Shown here in pieces: positions 34,400 through 47,710 of a DNA stretch of 64,000 nucleotides (positions within the stretch are counted from its first letter, which is position 1; each line of letters begins with the position of its first letter). The notes beneath the pieces are model-generated. The model saw only the letters and a program-made list of their open reading frames with translations, ran no database searches and was not told where the DNA came from. A program made the translations under genes and the position numbers. Source of the DNA: Lithospermum erythrorhizon (taxonomy: Eukaryota > Streptophyta > Magnoliopsida > Boraginales > Boraginaceae); assembly GCA_019722365.1 (NCBI GenBank), contig JADFUC010000092.1:186001-250000 (forward strand), written 5' to 3'.

Positions 34400-35603
34400 A
34401 ACTTTATTCCGTTTAAGTTTATGTTATATGACTCGTTAATCATGTCTAACACGTGGAGCCATTTTGAAGGGAGGCGGTACCAACTCTTGCGTTCTGGTGA
34501 TCCCTAAATTCATGGGATCTGTGAAAATGAAAAACCATCGTTATTCAAAGCAGAAATAGAAATAATATTCACACCCAAATTCTTAGGTACATAGTAAACG
34601 GAATAAGTTCAAAACAAGGCGAGTGGGCAGAATTTAAGCCCAATGGATCCCTCTTTGCCCGAGGGCCGTAACGCTTCGCGCCGTTTCCAGCATGAATCAG
34701 TTCCCTCTTTCAGTCTTCTACTTGACTTGAGTTCCTATGTGCGACAAATATGAGAACGCTGACAGTGTAAATACATACAGTAAATTAGAAGTTGTACAAA
34801 CTTGATAACATCTGGCGCGCTGAAACTGGTGTTTATTAAACCATTTTTCTTATCTGGATTGAATTCCTACAGGCGGCTTTCCAGGTGACCCTTGAGTTTC
34901 TGTGGTAGCGAGATGTAAATCTGCCCGAGACACCACCTGCACTTCTGTCTTTGCGGCGTTTACATTGAAGCGGCAGCGATAGAAGCGGAAGACCTCACTA
35001 TTCGTATCAAAACTCATTAGCACTCAGCCCGATAGTTGTTGTTTATATGAATACCGGCGAGCTTATTCGACGCTGGCCTGCTATAGCCTTTGATATACTT
35101 AGACATATCGAGCTAAAAAAGCGAATCTCATGGTGATAAAGAACTACAACTTGGGAGGCTTATCTGCGTCGAAGGATGCGCGGCGGCGAGATCCGTTACC
35201 TCCCGAGTCTTGTCAGGCTGCCGTATTTAGGCTGCGATCGATGAGGAACACGAAAAGTTCGTATTTCTCATGATGCTCCTTCGATTCACTCAAGAGCTTA
35301 CGATAAATGTCATATCGTGACCACTCTGCATCTGAGCACGAAACTTCGGCTCCCGTCGAGTAAAAGCATAAGACACTTTGCGTTTAGAGAGTCACTGCTT
35401 ATGCGACTCGTATTATTTCTTTAGAGCGTCTGTATCGGTGTCCCAGGAAAGGTCTTATAGGAATTTCTTTATACAAAGGCGTATTCAATCGTGCAACTTG
35501 AGGCAACCTTATTTCGAGACCACGTCTCCAAATTTGCACCGTCGTACCTTATTTGAGTTAATGTAGTTTGAAAGCGAGTTCTAGGGGTACTTGATAGTGG
35601 TAG
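34400..35603 (-). pseudogene. Inner Copia gag remnant
   Basis: Minus-strand sequence starting ATGGCTACCACTATCAAGTA near 35603, followed after an early frameshift by (K/R)YDGANLETWSR, the typical start of Copia gag. The remainder is too broken to follow; no zinc knuckle was identified with confidence. Confidence 0.6.
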
Positions 35604-37264
35604 CCATATTAATTCTACAAAGAATAAGTAAATAAAATAATAAGACTGATGAAAAAGTATCATGCTAAACACTTACAAATAAATTGTAAAGTAAATACTA
35701 ATACTTGAATCTCACGAAATATATTAGTATCGAAGATCTATTAAACTAAATTCAAGCAGCATTAGCACTTTACATTTTGAATACAGTTATAATAGTAGGT
35801 TGTCAATGGAATTATGTAAAAAGCTACATGCTTCTTTGTGTGTTAGCATACTGCTAGGATGCTACCCGACATTGTATCTCACGAGCCGGTTAAGCATGCA
35901 GAACAAGCAGTGTTGCTTGGGTTGATGTCTGAAAGCCCAGCGTTGAGTGGAAATCGACTGACATGATCGTTGTCATATCAAATGCAACATTGTAACACCC
36001 GCCCGTCACGGTGTGTTTTGATTGATCTGATTTAAATTGGCTTGATACTTTCTTAAATTTTAATTGGTGAATTAATATTACTTTGTTACTGTCCATCTTA
36101 TTAAGCAATGAAAAAATAAAACAAATGTACACATTCAAAGAAGATATACGATATATTACAGAACTATTACAAGTATTTATCAAATACTAACACAGTCTAA
36201 TTCTTGTATCTTACGGATCCTTTTTGAGTGCAAGTATCATGTAGTGAAATGATCTTGATCTTAAAACTTGTTCTGATATTTACATACTAAATCTTAGACG
36301 ACTTGCAGCTGTGGGTAAACGGTAAATAATAAATACAATATGAAGGTCATTTCTGACGATACAGTTCATGGGGCAGAAAAAAAAATAAATAAATGGAGCG
36401 TATCACATGTATAAGATTTCGATCGCCGTTACAAAATATAGGCACTTTATTCAATCACATAAATGAACTTAATAAATATTTTTAAATGGCATTGGAAAAT
36501 GCATGTTTGTAATTAATCAAATTAATTAATCCGTGTAATTACAATATTAAAATTAATTAATATAAACTCGATTATAAATACAGCGTGTCGATTAATAATT
36601 ATGCAAGTAATTGCCGTATACATATTATAGAAAAATATTAAACCATAAATATTTTTAAAATACATTAAATGGTAAATTGTTACCGTAATTGTTATATCGC
36701 TTTTAAATTAATTTAAAAGATATAATATAAAGTAATTAATTGTCATCACGCAATTAATTACAATTAATTAGTTGATTAAAATGAAAAATAATCAATAAAA
36801 ACAGAAATATAACTAGTCCCACACTTAATTTTGGAAACCAAAATAAGGAATAAATTCGGAATTAGGATTTTCAAAATTAGGGCACACGTCATAATGGGCT
36901 CGGGCGACACACTTTATAGCGACTACGGTCGGCAGCGCGCCCGCCCTCGCTGGGGTCGTCGTCCGACCGTCATTTTGTACCAAATCACCCGATCCGACAC
37001 TAGGCCCCGGCCAGAGTAAGTCCTTTAGGAGGAATCGATCGGCGATTATGGTAATAATGCCATCAATGGCTAACTCGGTTTCGAGATTTAATTTAATTCG
37101 TTTGTAAAAATCATTTTGGAGCTTCAAATTTTTTCAAAATTTATGAAATTAGATACGTTAAACTCCATAATTTTCTTGAACAAATCCTTGGATTCATTAA
37201 AATAAATTTTTCATATTTAATTATTAATTAAAGCAGTCAATCAGCTGGACCTAACATTACTTCG
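35604..37264. other. Unexplained 1.66 kb between the inner Copia gag start and its 5' LTR
   Basis: Copia leaders are usually short, so this is probably an inserted segment. It contains an LTR-like TGTAACACCCGCCC near 35992, a long A/T-rich stretch (36360-36800) and a GC-rich island at 36895-37015. No protein domain was seen. Confidence 0.45.
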
Positions 37265-38264
37265 TGGAATTGTGGTACAGTTAACTGTTTAACGAATAGC
37301 GGCGCTCCCCAGTATCACAAAATATAATTAGCTTTGCCTACGAACTATACCAAAAATCCCCAAGTTATTCTTCACTTTGTTTAGTCGGCGTTATGTACTC
37401 ACTTGAAGAAAATTACTATGGATATAGGAGTATAAATACAAATCATGGATGGGGGATGCTTTGAGTGCGTACTACATTATTCAATACAAAAACATATAAT
37501 TAAATAATAATATACGAGGAGGACTTACGGTCTGTGAGTAAATTCACTGAAAATCAGCCAATTATGGCGGGTGGTCATGTAGTAAGCGAGATGAGCAATG
37601 AAAAACCCAAAATTCTTGGGAGGAATTCGGCGAAAGGGGGGGGCTCTTGGGTTTTTGGTGAAAAAGTTTTTACAAAAACTTATGATGAAAAGCCTAAAAG
37701 TTTGTATAGGGGCTAGGTTAAAAGCAAAGCCCGATAAGCAACTCCCGTTAAAATGGCTTGGCTGGTTAACTCTACATTAGTTCGTTAAGGCCAGCTAATG
37801 AGTTCTTTAATAAAGTTATTATTTAATTAAAATTATAATTAAATGTGATCGATATCGATAATCTTTTCAGTTATCGATAAATCTTAAATTCTTCGAACGA
37901 TTAAATAACTATTTAATTGATTCTATTTGTTGATCGATATTCTACATAAAATGTATAACCTTGTAATTGAAATACATTTCTCGATTATATAGTTCTCACT
38001 AATTTCATACATGAAATATAACTCAACGTCATTTGTATGTGTGTGACATACAGGCTCAGAATAATAGTAAGTTGTATAATAATAATAATTGACGATTCTT
38101 GTGTGCGCGATTAATAGTAAGATCTAGCAATAATAGCATAATTATCATGAGCCGCACTAGTAATATCTGATTACTAAGTTGAACCTTGGATTACGATAAT
38201 CGCTACTTATTTGGTAATGAATTCTTCTGCTTGATTGTCATGACGGGCATAATAAATGGAATCA
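37265..38264 (-). repeat. 5' LTR of the inner Copia element
   Basis: About 1.0 kb partner of 29870-30942, same order of anchors. The two copies differ by many substitutions and small indels, so the insertion is old or the consensus is poor. Confidence 0.85.
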
Positions 38265-38279
38265 GTGCATTGATTTAAA

Positions 38280-41200
38280 CCTGTAGTAGTAGACAAAGCG
38301 TTAAGTTTAACGTCAAGCGCCAACTAGCGGGTGGTCTTGCAGTGTGAAGATGTAATTCGAAATGGACCGTCATTTATCGAATCACCGACATAATCAGTGC
38401 GCATTCACAGTAACATGTTGACATGGTCTCCATTCTCCTCATGCTTTAACTTAGTGTTCCTCGTAAGTATCTCATGATCCACTTTACGACTTTGCCGGTG
38501 TCCTTTTCGAGAACTATGCATATAACTGACTGTAGTACTCATGACATGTGAGATATGCAATTGTAAACCATCGCGTACATTAACGATCAGCTGCATTTGC
38601 ATACGGTACCATGGACATTTCTTCAGTTTATTCTTCGGTTGTAGGTGATAATGAAGCACTAAGTTTCATGTGTGGAGCGATGGTGTGTTCATAGTTTTAA
38701 CCTACGTTTAAATCGAACATAGTAACCGGTTCTCACAAGTATCGAGGCGTATTGCTTAGCGCCTTTAACGATCCCTTTTATTTCCGTACCAAGTATTTTT
38801 CGAGCTTCACTAAGATCTTTCATGTGAATGATTTACTAATTTGGTCTTTCGTGTTTTACTTCCATCTACCCCAGAAACGGGCTATTAACATATCATGACA
38901 TAACGGAAGACAAATGTTAATACGCTACGAAGGCTGCGAAAATATACGCAATGATCATATAAACTCCTGCTGAAACCTAGCTCCACCATAAATTGATCGA
39001 ATCTCTTGTACCATTGGCGTGGCGTATTTGTCAAATGCAAGACTTCTTGATTTGCAAACCTAATTTTCTTTTCAGCCGGTTTGAACCCCATGTTGAGTCA
39101 TATAGATTTCTTCTTCCTAAGTGCCGTGGCAAGAAGGCTGTTTTCTGTCGAGTTGAGCTAACTTCGAGGTCCGTTGTCTACCAAGGCCAATAAAACACGA
39201 ATGGGCGAGTGTTTCCACGGCCAGGAGAAAAGCTTCGTATGTCAATTCCTCGTGTTGTGCAATCCTTTTCGCATTGTCTTGCGCCTTAGCCGGACTTTTT
39301 CTTCACTCTCGAGATACCATCTTTCTTGAACATTTAAATAAAAGTATGGTTCTTTGATAAAGAATCAATGCTCTTCTTGCATGGCCACATCGATAAATCG
39401 ACTTCCGGTATGGCCCGAGCTTCTAAGAAATAAGATAATGGAATACTCTTCCTTACAGCTGGGGGAATGCATCTGTGCAAATGTCGTTAGACTTTCGGTT
39501 TCTTTTAGTTCTTGGTCACGATAGGTTAAATCATCATGAGCTCCATGTCATTTGGGGTATGACGTCTTGGCTTCTGATCGAGTCTCTTGGTGCTCCCAGA
39601 CGACTTGCTCAGCTGGTTTTGGAGTACCTTGTCAGCTCCTTTAGTCTCATTTTGCGATTGTTCGTTGTCAAGCGTACTCATCACCGTCAAATGTAACATC
39701 CTACTTATTACTATACTATTTTGACTCCGAACACCCCGCGATTGAGTATCCGCTTAGCGGCTGCTTGATCCCGAAGATGGATTTAAATACAGGGTCTAAT
39801 TTGGACTCACGTAGAAGCGATAATAACTTTCGGACATCCAAATATGCAATCGGTCATAGTCGATGGCGGTACACGATACACCTCCAAAGATACGACCGTG
39901 GCGCGGATTGGCGGAGTACGTTGATGAGATAATGCGTCGTTACCGACCCGATAATGCTTTCGACCCGAGTTGGAAAGGATACCATGAACACTTTTCTAAT
40001 AATGTGAATTCGTTCTTTTTTAGCCGGTCTGTTTTGTTGAGGAGTATGTCTTGCAAAAATGTCTTGCGATGACATCATTTCTCATACATCGAACAAAGGA
40101 TCTGACTTGTATTCGCGCCGTTATCGACCTCAGCGATTCAATTACCGATTAGTTTTGAGTCTACATTAATTTCTTCCACTCTCGAAAGATATCAGCGACT
40201 TCATACTTATTCTTCATTGTGTGAACCCAGCCTCTTCTTGAAAAATCATCAACAAAGGTTCACGATGTATGGTTACCTCCCAAAGCATTCGAGATAGTCG
40301 CCGCACGTCATACTGCGTGATCTAGCGTTCCTTTGGTGCGATGAATAGCCTCGCCAAAGCTTATCTCGAGTCTTGCGCGCTTGATGCGATGCTCTGAAAC
40401 TCAAGTTTACCTCCTTTGATGCCTTTCAATAGCCCCTTGTTGATTAACCCTTGAAGCGCCTTTTCACTACAATGCCCCAACTGATGATGTCATAAAACAG
40501 ATTGATTGTTGTTATCAGCCATTGGCTTGAGACGAAACCGATTTACATGAGATAATAAAGGTTGCTTCTCCTTCCCTTGTGAAGAATCTTGTCTGCTAAC
40601 CACTTGCTAGAACCACTTAAGTACAAACTTCATTAGGTGACTTATAAAGTTCCTAATGAATCAAGTTCTTGAAGATAAGATGCAGGAGAACATTCTCCAT
40701 TGATGATGATGCGTGGCCGGAAGGACTTTCAATTCATGGTCTTTTGGCGTTGTTGTGTTGCCCGTTAAGACAACAACGTAAAATAGGTGGAAACCTACGA
40801 GACAAACTTATGCTCGACTTTCATCTTCGGTATATTCGCATTCGAATTCACTTTGTTAACTGACATAGGCAATCCGATTTCAATGTCCTTTTCAGTAAAC
40901 AAAAGAACATTGATCTCTTTAATTTTCTTCTTTTGTGGATGCTGAATGACTTCGTACTAGATTTGTGCTCGCCCAATTCTTGTCGATACTTGAACCGTAG
41001 TGCTGTGTTTCATGACTTCCGTCTTCCAATTTTAGATTTGTCTTGTGAGTGCATTTGTGTCTTAGTTGATCTTATCATACCATACAATAAAGTAGTGATA
41101 AGGTGATCATACTTTGTAAGTAGCTAGTTAAATGACGAAAAGGCACTTTGTCTTAAATCCTCAATTGTGACATCTAAATTTTACAAATCTGCTAAAATTT

Positions 41201-41580
41201 TATTGTACTGTTAGTGTCGGCTCGTAGTGATGCATACTATAGACAGAGCAGGAATATTTAACCGTGTACCAAGCGATTTTTAAATAATTTCGCCGTCCTC
41301 ATGTACTTGTCTGCCGAGCTTCTTCGAGTTTCGGCGTCCATTCGCCGTGACCCGAGTACTTGATGTCGCTACTCGAATACAATCGTATTGTCCAGCATTA
41401 CCGACCTATTTTCTTCTTCCCGTTCTTCATGTCAGTTGTTCTTGAGGTTTCTTCTCGGTCACGATGTCTATCTAGCATTCATTGCCCGTCCTGACCTCGC
41501 CTTGCCACGTTCGAGAAGTTGTTAAGTTCGTTGACTTCTCACTTTGAACCCATTCATTCCTCCATGCTTCCAAATCATAA
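38280..41580 (-). pseudogene. Outer Copia gag-pol, main broken part
   Basis: Minus-strand remnants, left to right in the window: RNase H (frames reading like TRPDI...HVMS and ALSTTT, 38280-38660), reverse transcriptase (LTNTPRQWYKRFDQFMVELG near 39000; the YVDD site is collapsed to YVM near 38900) and integrase (RHTPQQNRPAKKERIH near 40040). Gag should occupy about 40700-41580, but no clean zinc knuckle was seen. Frameshifts and stops occur throughout, so no functional protein is possible. Confidence 0.8.
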
Positions 41581-41603
41581 TCAGACTCTTGATAACAGAA
41601 TTT

Positions 41604-42011
41604 TGTTGTCACGGAGAAAGCTACAGCAGATAATTAGAATTTCTGAAGACAATAAAGAAACTAAATAACAATAATAGACAAGCTAACAAGCGATAAAAAA
41701 TGGACCACAATTTAAAGTGGTTTCTGAGATTTTTTTGCGATGTAATGGAACTAGTCCACAGAGAGAAAGAAGAAATATTATTACTAAGTAGTTGAGGAGG
41801 AATTACAATCGTAAATACACTCGAATAGCAAGAGTCCTTTCCTTTATATAAACTACATTAACTATTGAGTGCGGGAATACACTAATATAAGACCCACTTT
41901 TATAGGTTTTAAGTAGCAGTTTACTCTTTCCCTAAATAATATTCGATATAATCTAGCACTCTAATTATTCGATATGATCGCACTCTAAAATTCTAAACCT
42001 ATATTTCAACA
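41604..42011 (-). repeat. 5' LTR of the outer Copia element
   Basis: 408 bp, bounded by TGTTG and CAACA as a perfect 5 bp inverted repeat. It pairs with 29238-29640: shared stretches include GAGAAAGAAGAAATATTATT with AGTTGAGGA, TCCTTTCCTTTATATAA and the end AATTCTAAACCTATATTTCAA. Confidence 0.85.
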
Positions 42012-42120
42012 ATAAGGATGTAATTTGAGATAGCATTTGTCGCATTTTGTTGCTAGAGTTGTTTCAAGATGCCCTATATCGGTTACTTGAGGTAAAATGA
42101 TATTGCATCCTTTATAAGTG

Positions 42121-44563
42121 TGAAATAACCCGTTCTTACTAATATTATGTTGATAGTATATAAGTTTCTCGTTGGAGTATTTCGAGTGAAATTAAAATTT
42201 CGAGGATTGAGTAGTGGAGAATTTAACAAAGCGATTAAGTTTTGGCGGTATATTCGGTTTGTGGTGGGACCCGGTGATAGTATAAATGATTTCAGAATAA
42301 AATCGATGTACCGAGACTTGTATTATATGAGTAGTAATTTATGTTATGGAAAACTTTACATTTGGAATCGGTTTTATTGAGATTTAAGTACGAAAAGTGG
42401 AGGAATAAACCGAACCAAAGCGAGGGCCTTAAGTCATTTAAAAATCTCATGATCCTTATCATCTTGTCATTTCCAACACGCACCGGCCTAAATCCCACTA
42501 CTCTCGCCGTGGCCGAAATTCCTATCTTGCACCGAAATTTTCTTGCATTTTACCGTGATTGTCGGCTTAAGCAGAAACAAAGTTGTGGATTTTAACCTCC
42601 TAAATGCGTCCTCGTCGTCTAGGTAAGAAAGATTGAATCTTTTCAGGATATTTCTTGAGTTTTTAAAGAGTTGACTTTTCTTGGTTTTGTTGACTTTTAG
42701 ATCTCGGTGAATGTATTATGGTATAGAAATGTTATATGAGTATCGGTGAGGGGATTAGCGATGATTTTGAGTAGTTATTGGGATTAGAAAGTGGTGTAAG
42801 TGGTATGTTGACTTTTATTGACTTTTCTTAAATTGACTTTAAATGATAATATGAGGTTAGAGGAATTGAATATAGTTGATTTGGGTATAGAATTATTGGT
42901 TTGAATATGGATAGATAGAGATTGGGTTGAGAAAGTTTGGGAAAAGTTCGTATGGTAATTAGTGCTTGAATTGGAGGATGTATTTAATGGATTAATTAGT
43001 TGTTAATTTATTTCTAGATTGATTAGAATATTAGATATTTATTGTTGGGGTAATAAGGTGATAGCGAATATTGAAGAGATTTTTCGAGGTTGGCGATTGG
43101 AATATAGTTACGTTGGAATGTTAGAAGTGTATACGATCTTGGGAATAGGACTGATTGCTAAGAGTTGTAAATTTGAATCGTGACTCGAGGGGTTTATATA
43201 GATGTTAAGTGAAGTTGATGAGGAATGTGTTATAATGTATAATTTTTCTTAATAGGAGTTGAGCACGGATACAGCGAAATTTGCGTAGAATATCGTTACT
43301 ACTTTTGAGCTACAAATTGGTCACAAATCTCACGATGGGGACCTTTTAAATATATATATTCTTATTGTGTTGTTTGAGACTATTCGATATGTGTATTGTG
43401 TGGCTATAATGTCGATATTATGTGAATTGTGATTTATGATGCATAGTATGGAAATAAAGCGAGATTTGATTGACATTATGAGATAAGCTATGATTATGAA
43501 GTATGTTATGACATAATTGAGATTATGAGTTACATTATGAGATAGTTTTGGATATAATTCATGTTATGAAATTGTGTGTGTGAATTTTGTGTGCTATGTG
43601 TGGTATTGTCTTTGTGTGTGTGTGGTACATTGTGCGGATGTGGTTTGATTCTTTTATGTGTGTTATTTGCGGAGGTGGCAGTGACCCCAAGGGAGGTTTG
43701 GTGTGGTGTGCATATTGTGTGGGTAGCCAGGTGGATTCGGGAGGTTTGGTGTGATATGCGCGTTGGGGAGTGTAACTGATCGGGAGGATGGTGGTGGAGG
43801 CCCGTCCCGATTATTTGGAGGTGGATTCTCGTAGTAGTATTTGGAGGTGGATTGCTCGTGTGTATTATTTGGAGGTGGATTCTCGTATGTGTGTGTATTA
43901 TACGTGGAGGTGGATTCACCGACATTGACTTTGTGTGTTGAGATTGTTTCTTAAATGAATATGCATTAGTTATGAATATAATCTCGTGTGTAAGCGTCGT
44001 GTAACGTTGTATAAGAGAAATCTATGTGATAATAATAGAATGATTATTTTAGTACCACGATTAATGCGTCGTATGATATATTTAGATATATATAGCGTAG
44101 AATATATATGATAGGTCGATGCATGGTATTTGTATTCACTCAGAACTTAATAGTGACTCCTATTCTCATGGTAGGCGTTTATTGCCTAGGTTTCTAGGAG
44201 TGATCGTTGAGGTGGTGAGGCGGTTTCTTTGGTAGCATTGGAGATCTGGAAGTGAAGCGGTGGTGGCATAGGAAGTCTCGTGATCTTTTCTTTTGTTGAA
44301 AATTTGTATATTTGAGGCTGGTGGGTTGTATTATGATGACAGTCTGGTTGTGTCACTCTTATGATGTATTTTGGTTGTATTGCGTTGTCCCAGTTATTTT
44401 GTTGGATGTATTGTTGGGCAATGATGGAAATAGGAGCTTTATTTTTGATAATGTCGGCGGAGGTTATGTTGTTATTGTATCCCGTCGTTTGGTATTCTAC
44501 GGTATCTGAGGGTTGTTAATGATCTTAGCGCCGGGGCGTAGAACTTTGGGGTGGAGTCGTTCT
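42121..44563 (+). repeat. 5' LTR of the Gypsy element
   Basis: 2.44 kb, pairs along its full length with 49417-51824. It contains a GT-rich stretch (43570-43640) and a four-copy minisatellite (43817-43916). The exact right edge is uncertain by a few bases because the terminal TTACA is altered here. Confidence 0.9.
43817..43916 (+). repeat. Minisatellite inside the left Gypsy LTR
   Basis: Four copies of GGAGGTGGATT with 26-35 bp spacing (starts near 43817, 43843, 43871, 43906), separated by CTCGTGTGTATTATTT-like spacers. The right LTR has the same array at about 51081-51174. Confidence 0.85.
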
Positions 44564-44908
44564 GATTTTGGTATCGAGCTTTAGGTTCGGAGATGCTTTA
44601 TGGTGTCTGTGTGGTTATGTGCCTAGGTTGATAGTTGTTAGAGTTGTCGATATGGGATTTTCTTTGTGGGGTGCGATCCTTACATTTTCTTTTTGTTATT
44701 TCATAGGCGGTGAGGATGTTACGCGTAGGTGCAGTTCGGAGTAGGTCTTTGCCGGAGGTGCGGCCGAGGCGCTTGACAGGGGGAGGCTGCGAGCGACGAG
44801 AGGTGGTAGAGGTGCGAGGTGGTAGAGGTGCAGTCGCGAGAAAGTATGGAGCCAGGCATTGTGGTAGTGATGAGCCTAGTGTCGGGCCACGGGATTATGG
44901 GATAAATA

Positions 44909-45274
44909 TTGGAGAATCGAGACCGTAGTGCATCATTTGGGCCGGAGGTGGAGTCACGCAGTAAGTTATTTGGCCATTTGCGAGCGGGACCGCCCAGAAG
45001 TTCTTGGGGCGATTATACTGTCAGGGCATTGAGTTCGTCGAGGCTTGGAAGTATATTTGAGCCTATGGGAGTTACTGGGGAGCTGAGGACCAGATTCGCA
45101 GCGTACAGATTGCACGGTGGAGCTCGAGACTGGTGGGAGACTGTACACAGATCTTTGATTGCGGCTGGGCGGACACCGGTGTTGTGGGATCAGTTCGTGG
45201 AATTATTTCGAGGGAGCTTTTGTCTTCAGGTGCATATGTCAGCTCTAGAGAGAGAATTGATCCAGTATTTCTAA
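44909..45274 (+). pseudogene. Gypsy gag fragment
   Basis: Open frame with the Gypsy retrotransposon capsid block: AAYRLHGGARDWWETV, then WDQFVELFRGSFC and SALERELIQ. A downstream frame at 45376-45759 begins NLEIREVV...YTAFHELVNDAL, continuing capsid sequence after a frame break. The zinc knuckle was not identified. Confidence 0.85.
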
Positions 45275-46719
45275 TGAGGCGGGTATAAGCGACTCACGAG
45301 AAAAGATTGATGATCTACCTTACACTTCGAATTGATCTGCTTGAGGGGAAGATCGAGAGAGATTGAGGGGACGGAATGAATTTGGAGATCCGCGAGGTTG
45401 TATTCCAAAAAGACTATACAGCTTTCCATGAACTAGTGAATGATGCGCTACAGGTAGAGATGGATTTGGTGAGTGTCCGATTAGTGGGGAGAAAGAGGAG
45501 ATATCTTGCTTCAGATGGGTGGCCGATGGTTACGGGTTTCGAGGGGCGTCCGTATGGCCGCGGCCGTTCTGACGAGAGTAAGTTGGTGCTCACATTACTA
45601 ATTACAGATTCCCCGGCCCTTCTTGTTTATGCCAGTCTTTTCGTAGGTCCGGGGGATCTCGGTTGCTCGAGGGGAAGCGAGTATTCTGGTGTTTTCGTTG
45701 TGTGCTTCGGGTCACGAGCTGCGGAATGCCGAAACGGGGTTGTGGTATGTTATCGATAATCGCCCGGGGAAGAGCATTGCGGTGATTGTCCCAGAGCCAG
45801 GAGTGGTGGGAGTCTTGTAGCGTTTCCTCTAGGCGGCCCGGCGGAGGAGGCTATCAAAGGAAGTCGTGGAGAATTGATCTAGCGGTAGAGGAAGCTTTGG
45901 GCGTGGAGTTGGGAGTAGTCGAGGGGTAGTAAGGTTCTTTGGGAGTAGACGGGATGGTGCGAACTGGTGGGTGGGCGGATATTCAGTTACCCGAGGAAGC
46001 TCGGGATTCCCCGGGGTGGTCGCGGTGCTCTACGTTTATGTGGGTTGGAAAGCGAAGTCTTGTTTGATTACGGGCTACTTTCGTTAACTACGTATCTACG
46101 AAATTTTCCAGCGTATTCCTAAAACTTCGTGAAATTCTTGCTAGACCGCTTCTAATTTTAACTCCGGTGGAGAGAATGCATTAAGATTGATGAGGTACTT
46201 AGAAATTGCCCTATAAATGTGTCGATGTTTGGCGATAGATTTAGTAACTTTTGAGATGGCGATTTTGATCTTGTGCGGGAATGGATTGGTTGAGGGGAAA
46301 CGTCAAATGCGGTGATAGATTTATTAAATGCTTAAGAAGATTGAAATATCTAGTCTGGTAAATCTGAATCTTCTTCCTAGGTGATAGAAAAATTCTTTCC
46401 TCTTTATCTGCATTACGCCTTAGTTGCCCGTAAGATCTTTGAGAAGTGGATGTGGTGGTTATCTTGCTCATGTTGTGGAAGCCTGAAGTAAGGAGAAGGT
46501 CGATGCGAGGGGAGGTGCATGTTGTGAGAGAATATGTTTGATGTGTTTCTGAGGAGTTGCGGGAAACTTTCCTCCGGTCACGAGAAGGTGGAGTTTTCCC
46601 GTAGAATTAATTCACGGTACTACTCCGTTCCATGACACACTTATAGAATGGCTCTGTGAGTTGAAGGAATTAAGCGCAATTGCGAGGAATTGTTGGATAA
46701 GGGATTATTCGACCAAGTA

Positions 46720-47710
46720 GTTCTGTGCTCGAATGCTAGTATTTGTCGAAGAAGGATGAATCTTTAGGGTTGTGTATCGATTATAGGCAGTTGAACAAAG
46801 TAACAATTAAGAATGCGATATAATTTCTTCAGAATGATGATCACATTTGATCAATTGAAGGATGCCAGATATTTTCTAAGATTGACTTGAGAATTAGAGC
46901 TACCATCGGTTGAGGATTAGAGGATGATGTATCGAAGTCGGCATTTAGAGCAATTATGGAGCACTACGAGTTTTTTAGTAATGCCATTTGGGTTGTGTAT
47001 TCTTACTGCGGCGTTATGGACCTTATGAATCGGATTGTTCGCTCTTTACTTGAATAAATTTGTGGTGGTGTTCATTGGCGACATTTTTGATATATTACAT
47101 TGAGTGAGGAGAAGCGTAAGAGAACATTTGAGAATGGTCTTTGGAGACTTTGAGGAAAAATAAGAATTGTATGCTAAATTTTCCAAGTGTGAATTCTAGT
47201 TGAGAAAAGTGGGTTTACGGGCCACGTGATTCGGAGAGGGTATAAGTGTTGATCCTCAAAGGTTGGTGTGATGAATTAGAACGACCCACGGCCAGTGTTC
47301 TGCGAAATCTGAGTTTTACGGGTCACAGCGGGATACTACTCGGAGATTTATCTGAGAACACCGGTGTGCAGCGCCCGCTGGCCGGGTTGACTAGAAAGGG
47401 AGTGCCATTTGTTTGGAGTGAGGATGTGAGCGGTGCTTGATGAGTTGAAAGAAGTGATTACAGCGCCCGGTATTGACTCTTCAGGTCGGGGCCAGGGATG
47501 GCTATGTCGTGTATGTGTCGGGGTTAGGATGTGTCTTGTCTGGCTTGTGGTAGGTAGTAGCGTATCATCGCGGCAGTGAGAAATCATGAGAAAAACTATC
47601 GACACACGATTTGGGCTAGGCTATTGTGTTCGCACTTAAAATTTGGAGGCATTATTTGTATGGGGTGACTTGCAAAATTTTGCGATCCTGAAGTTTGAAA
47701 TACCTTGAAG
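46720..47710 (+). pseudogene. Gypsy reverse transcriptase and RNase H remnant
   Basis: Frames broken many times, but signature blocks are readable: KKDESLGLCIDYRQLNKVT near 46750, DARYFSKIDLR near 46865, MPFGL near 46980, LMNRIVRS near 47023, then a catalytic region where the expected FIDDIL is altered (VFIGDIFDILH, near 47070). RNase H follows with KGVPFVWSED near 47395 and LDELKEVITAP near 47440 after a frameshift. Confidence 0.88.

Larger units (their letters stand above)
29870..38264 (-). mobile_element. Inner Ty1/Copia retrotransposon
   Basis: About 8.4 kb minus-strand element inserted in the RNase H region of the outer Copia. LTRs: 37265-38264 (5') and 29870-30942 (3'). Internal order on the minus strand is gag start near 35603, integrase near 34220-33981, reverse transcriptase near 33284-32700, then RNase H. 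A TATA-like CTATATAAAG at about 30386-30395 (minus) inside the LTR supports the orientation. I could not define a matching target-site duplication, and no clear primer-binding site follows the 5' LTR. Confidence 0.8.
29238..42011 (-). mobile_element. Outer Ty1/Copia retrotransposon (split by an inner Copia)
   Basis: Minus-strand element with LTRs at 41604-42011 (5') and 29238-29640 (3'), both starting TGTTGAAATATA or a close variant when read on the minus strand. A degenerate Met-tRNA primer-binding site lies at about 41582-41600. Pol order on the minus strand: integrase around 40078-39854, reverse transcriptase around 39091-38885, RNase H split between 38660-38280 and 29830-29700. The second half of RNase H reads SADMLTNILHRIKFNHCL, the usual Copia C-terminus, and lies beyond the inner element. 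All frames are broken. No matching target-site duplication was found (left flank ends CACAGT, right starts ATAAG). Confidence 0.85.

Noticed and set aside
43530..43925. 131-residue minus-strand frame rich in His, Thr and Pro
   Set aside because: It is the complement of the GT-rich and GGAGGTGGATT repeat region of the LTR, so it is low-complexity by origin.
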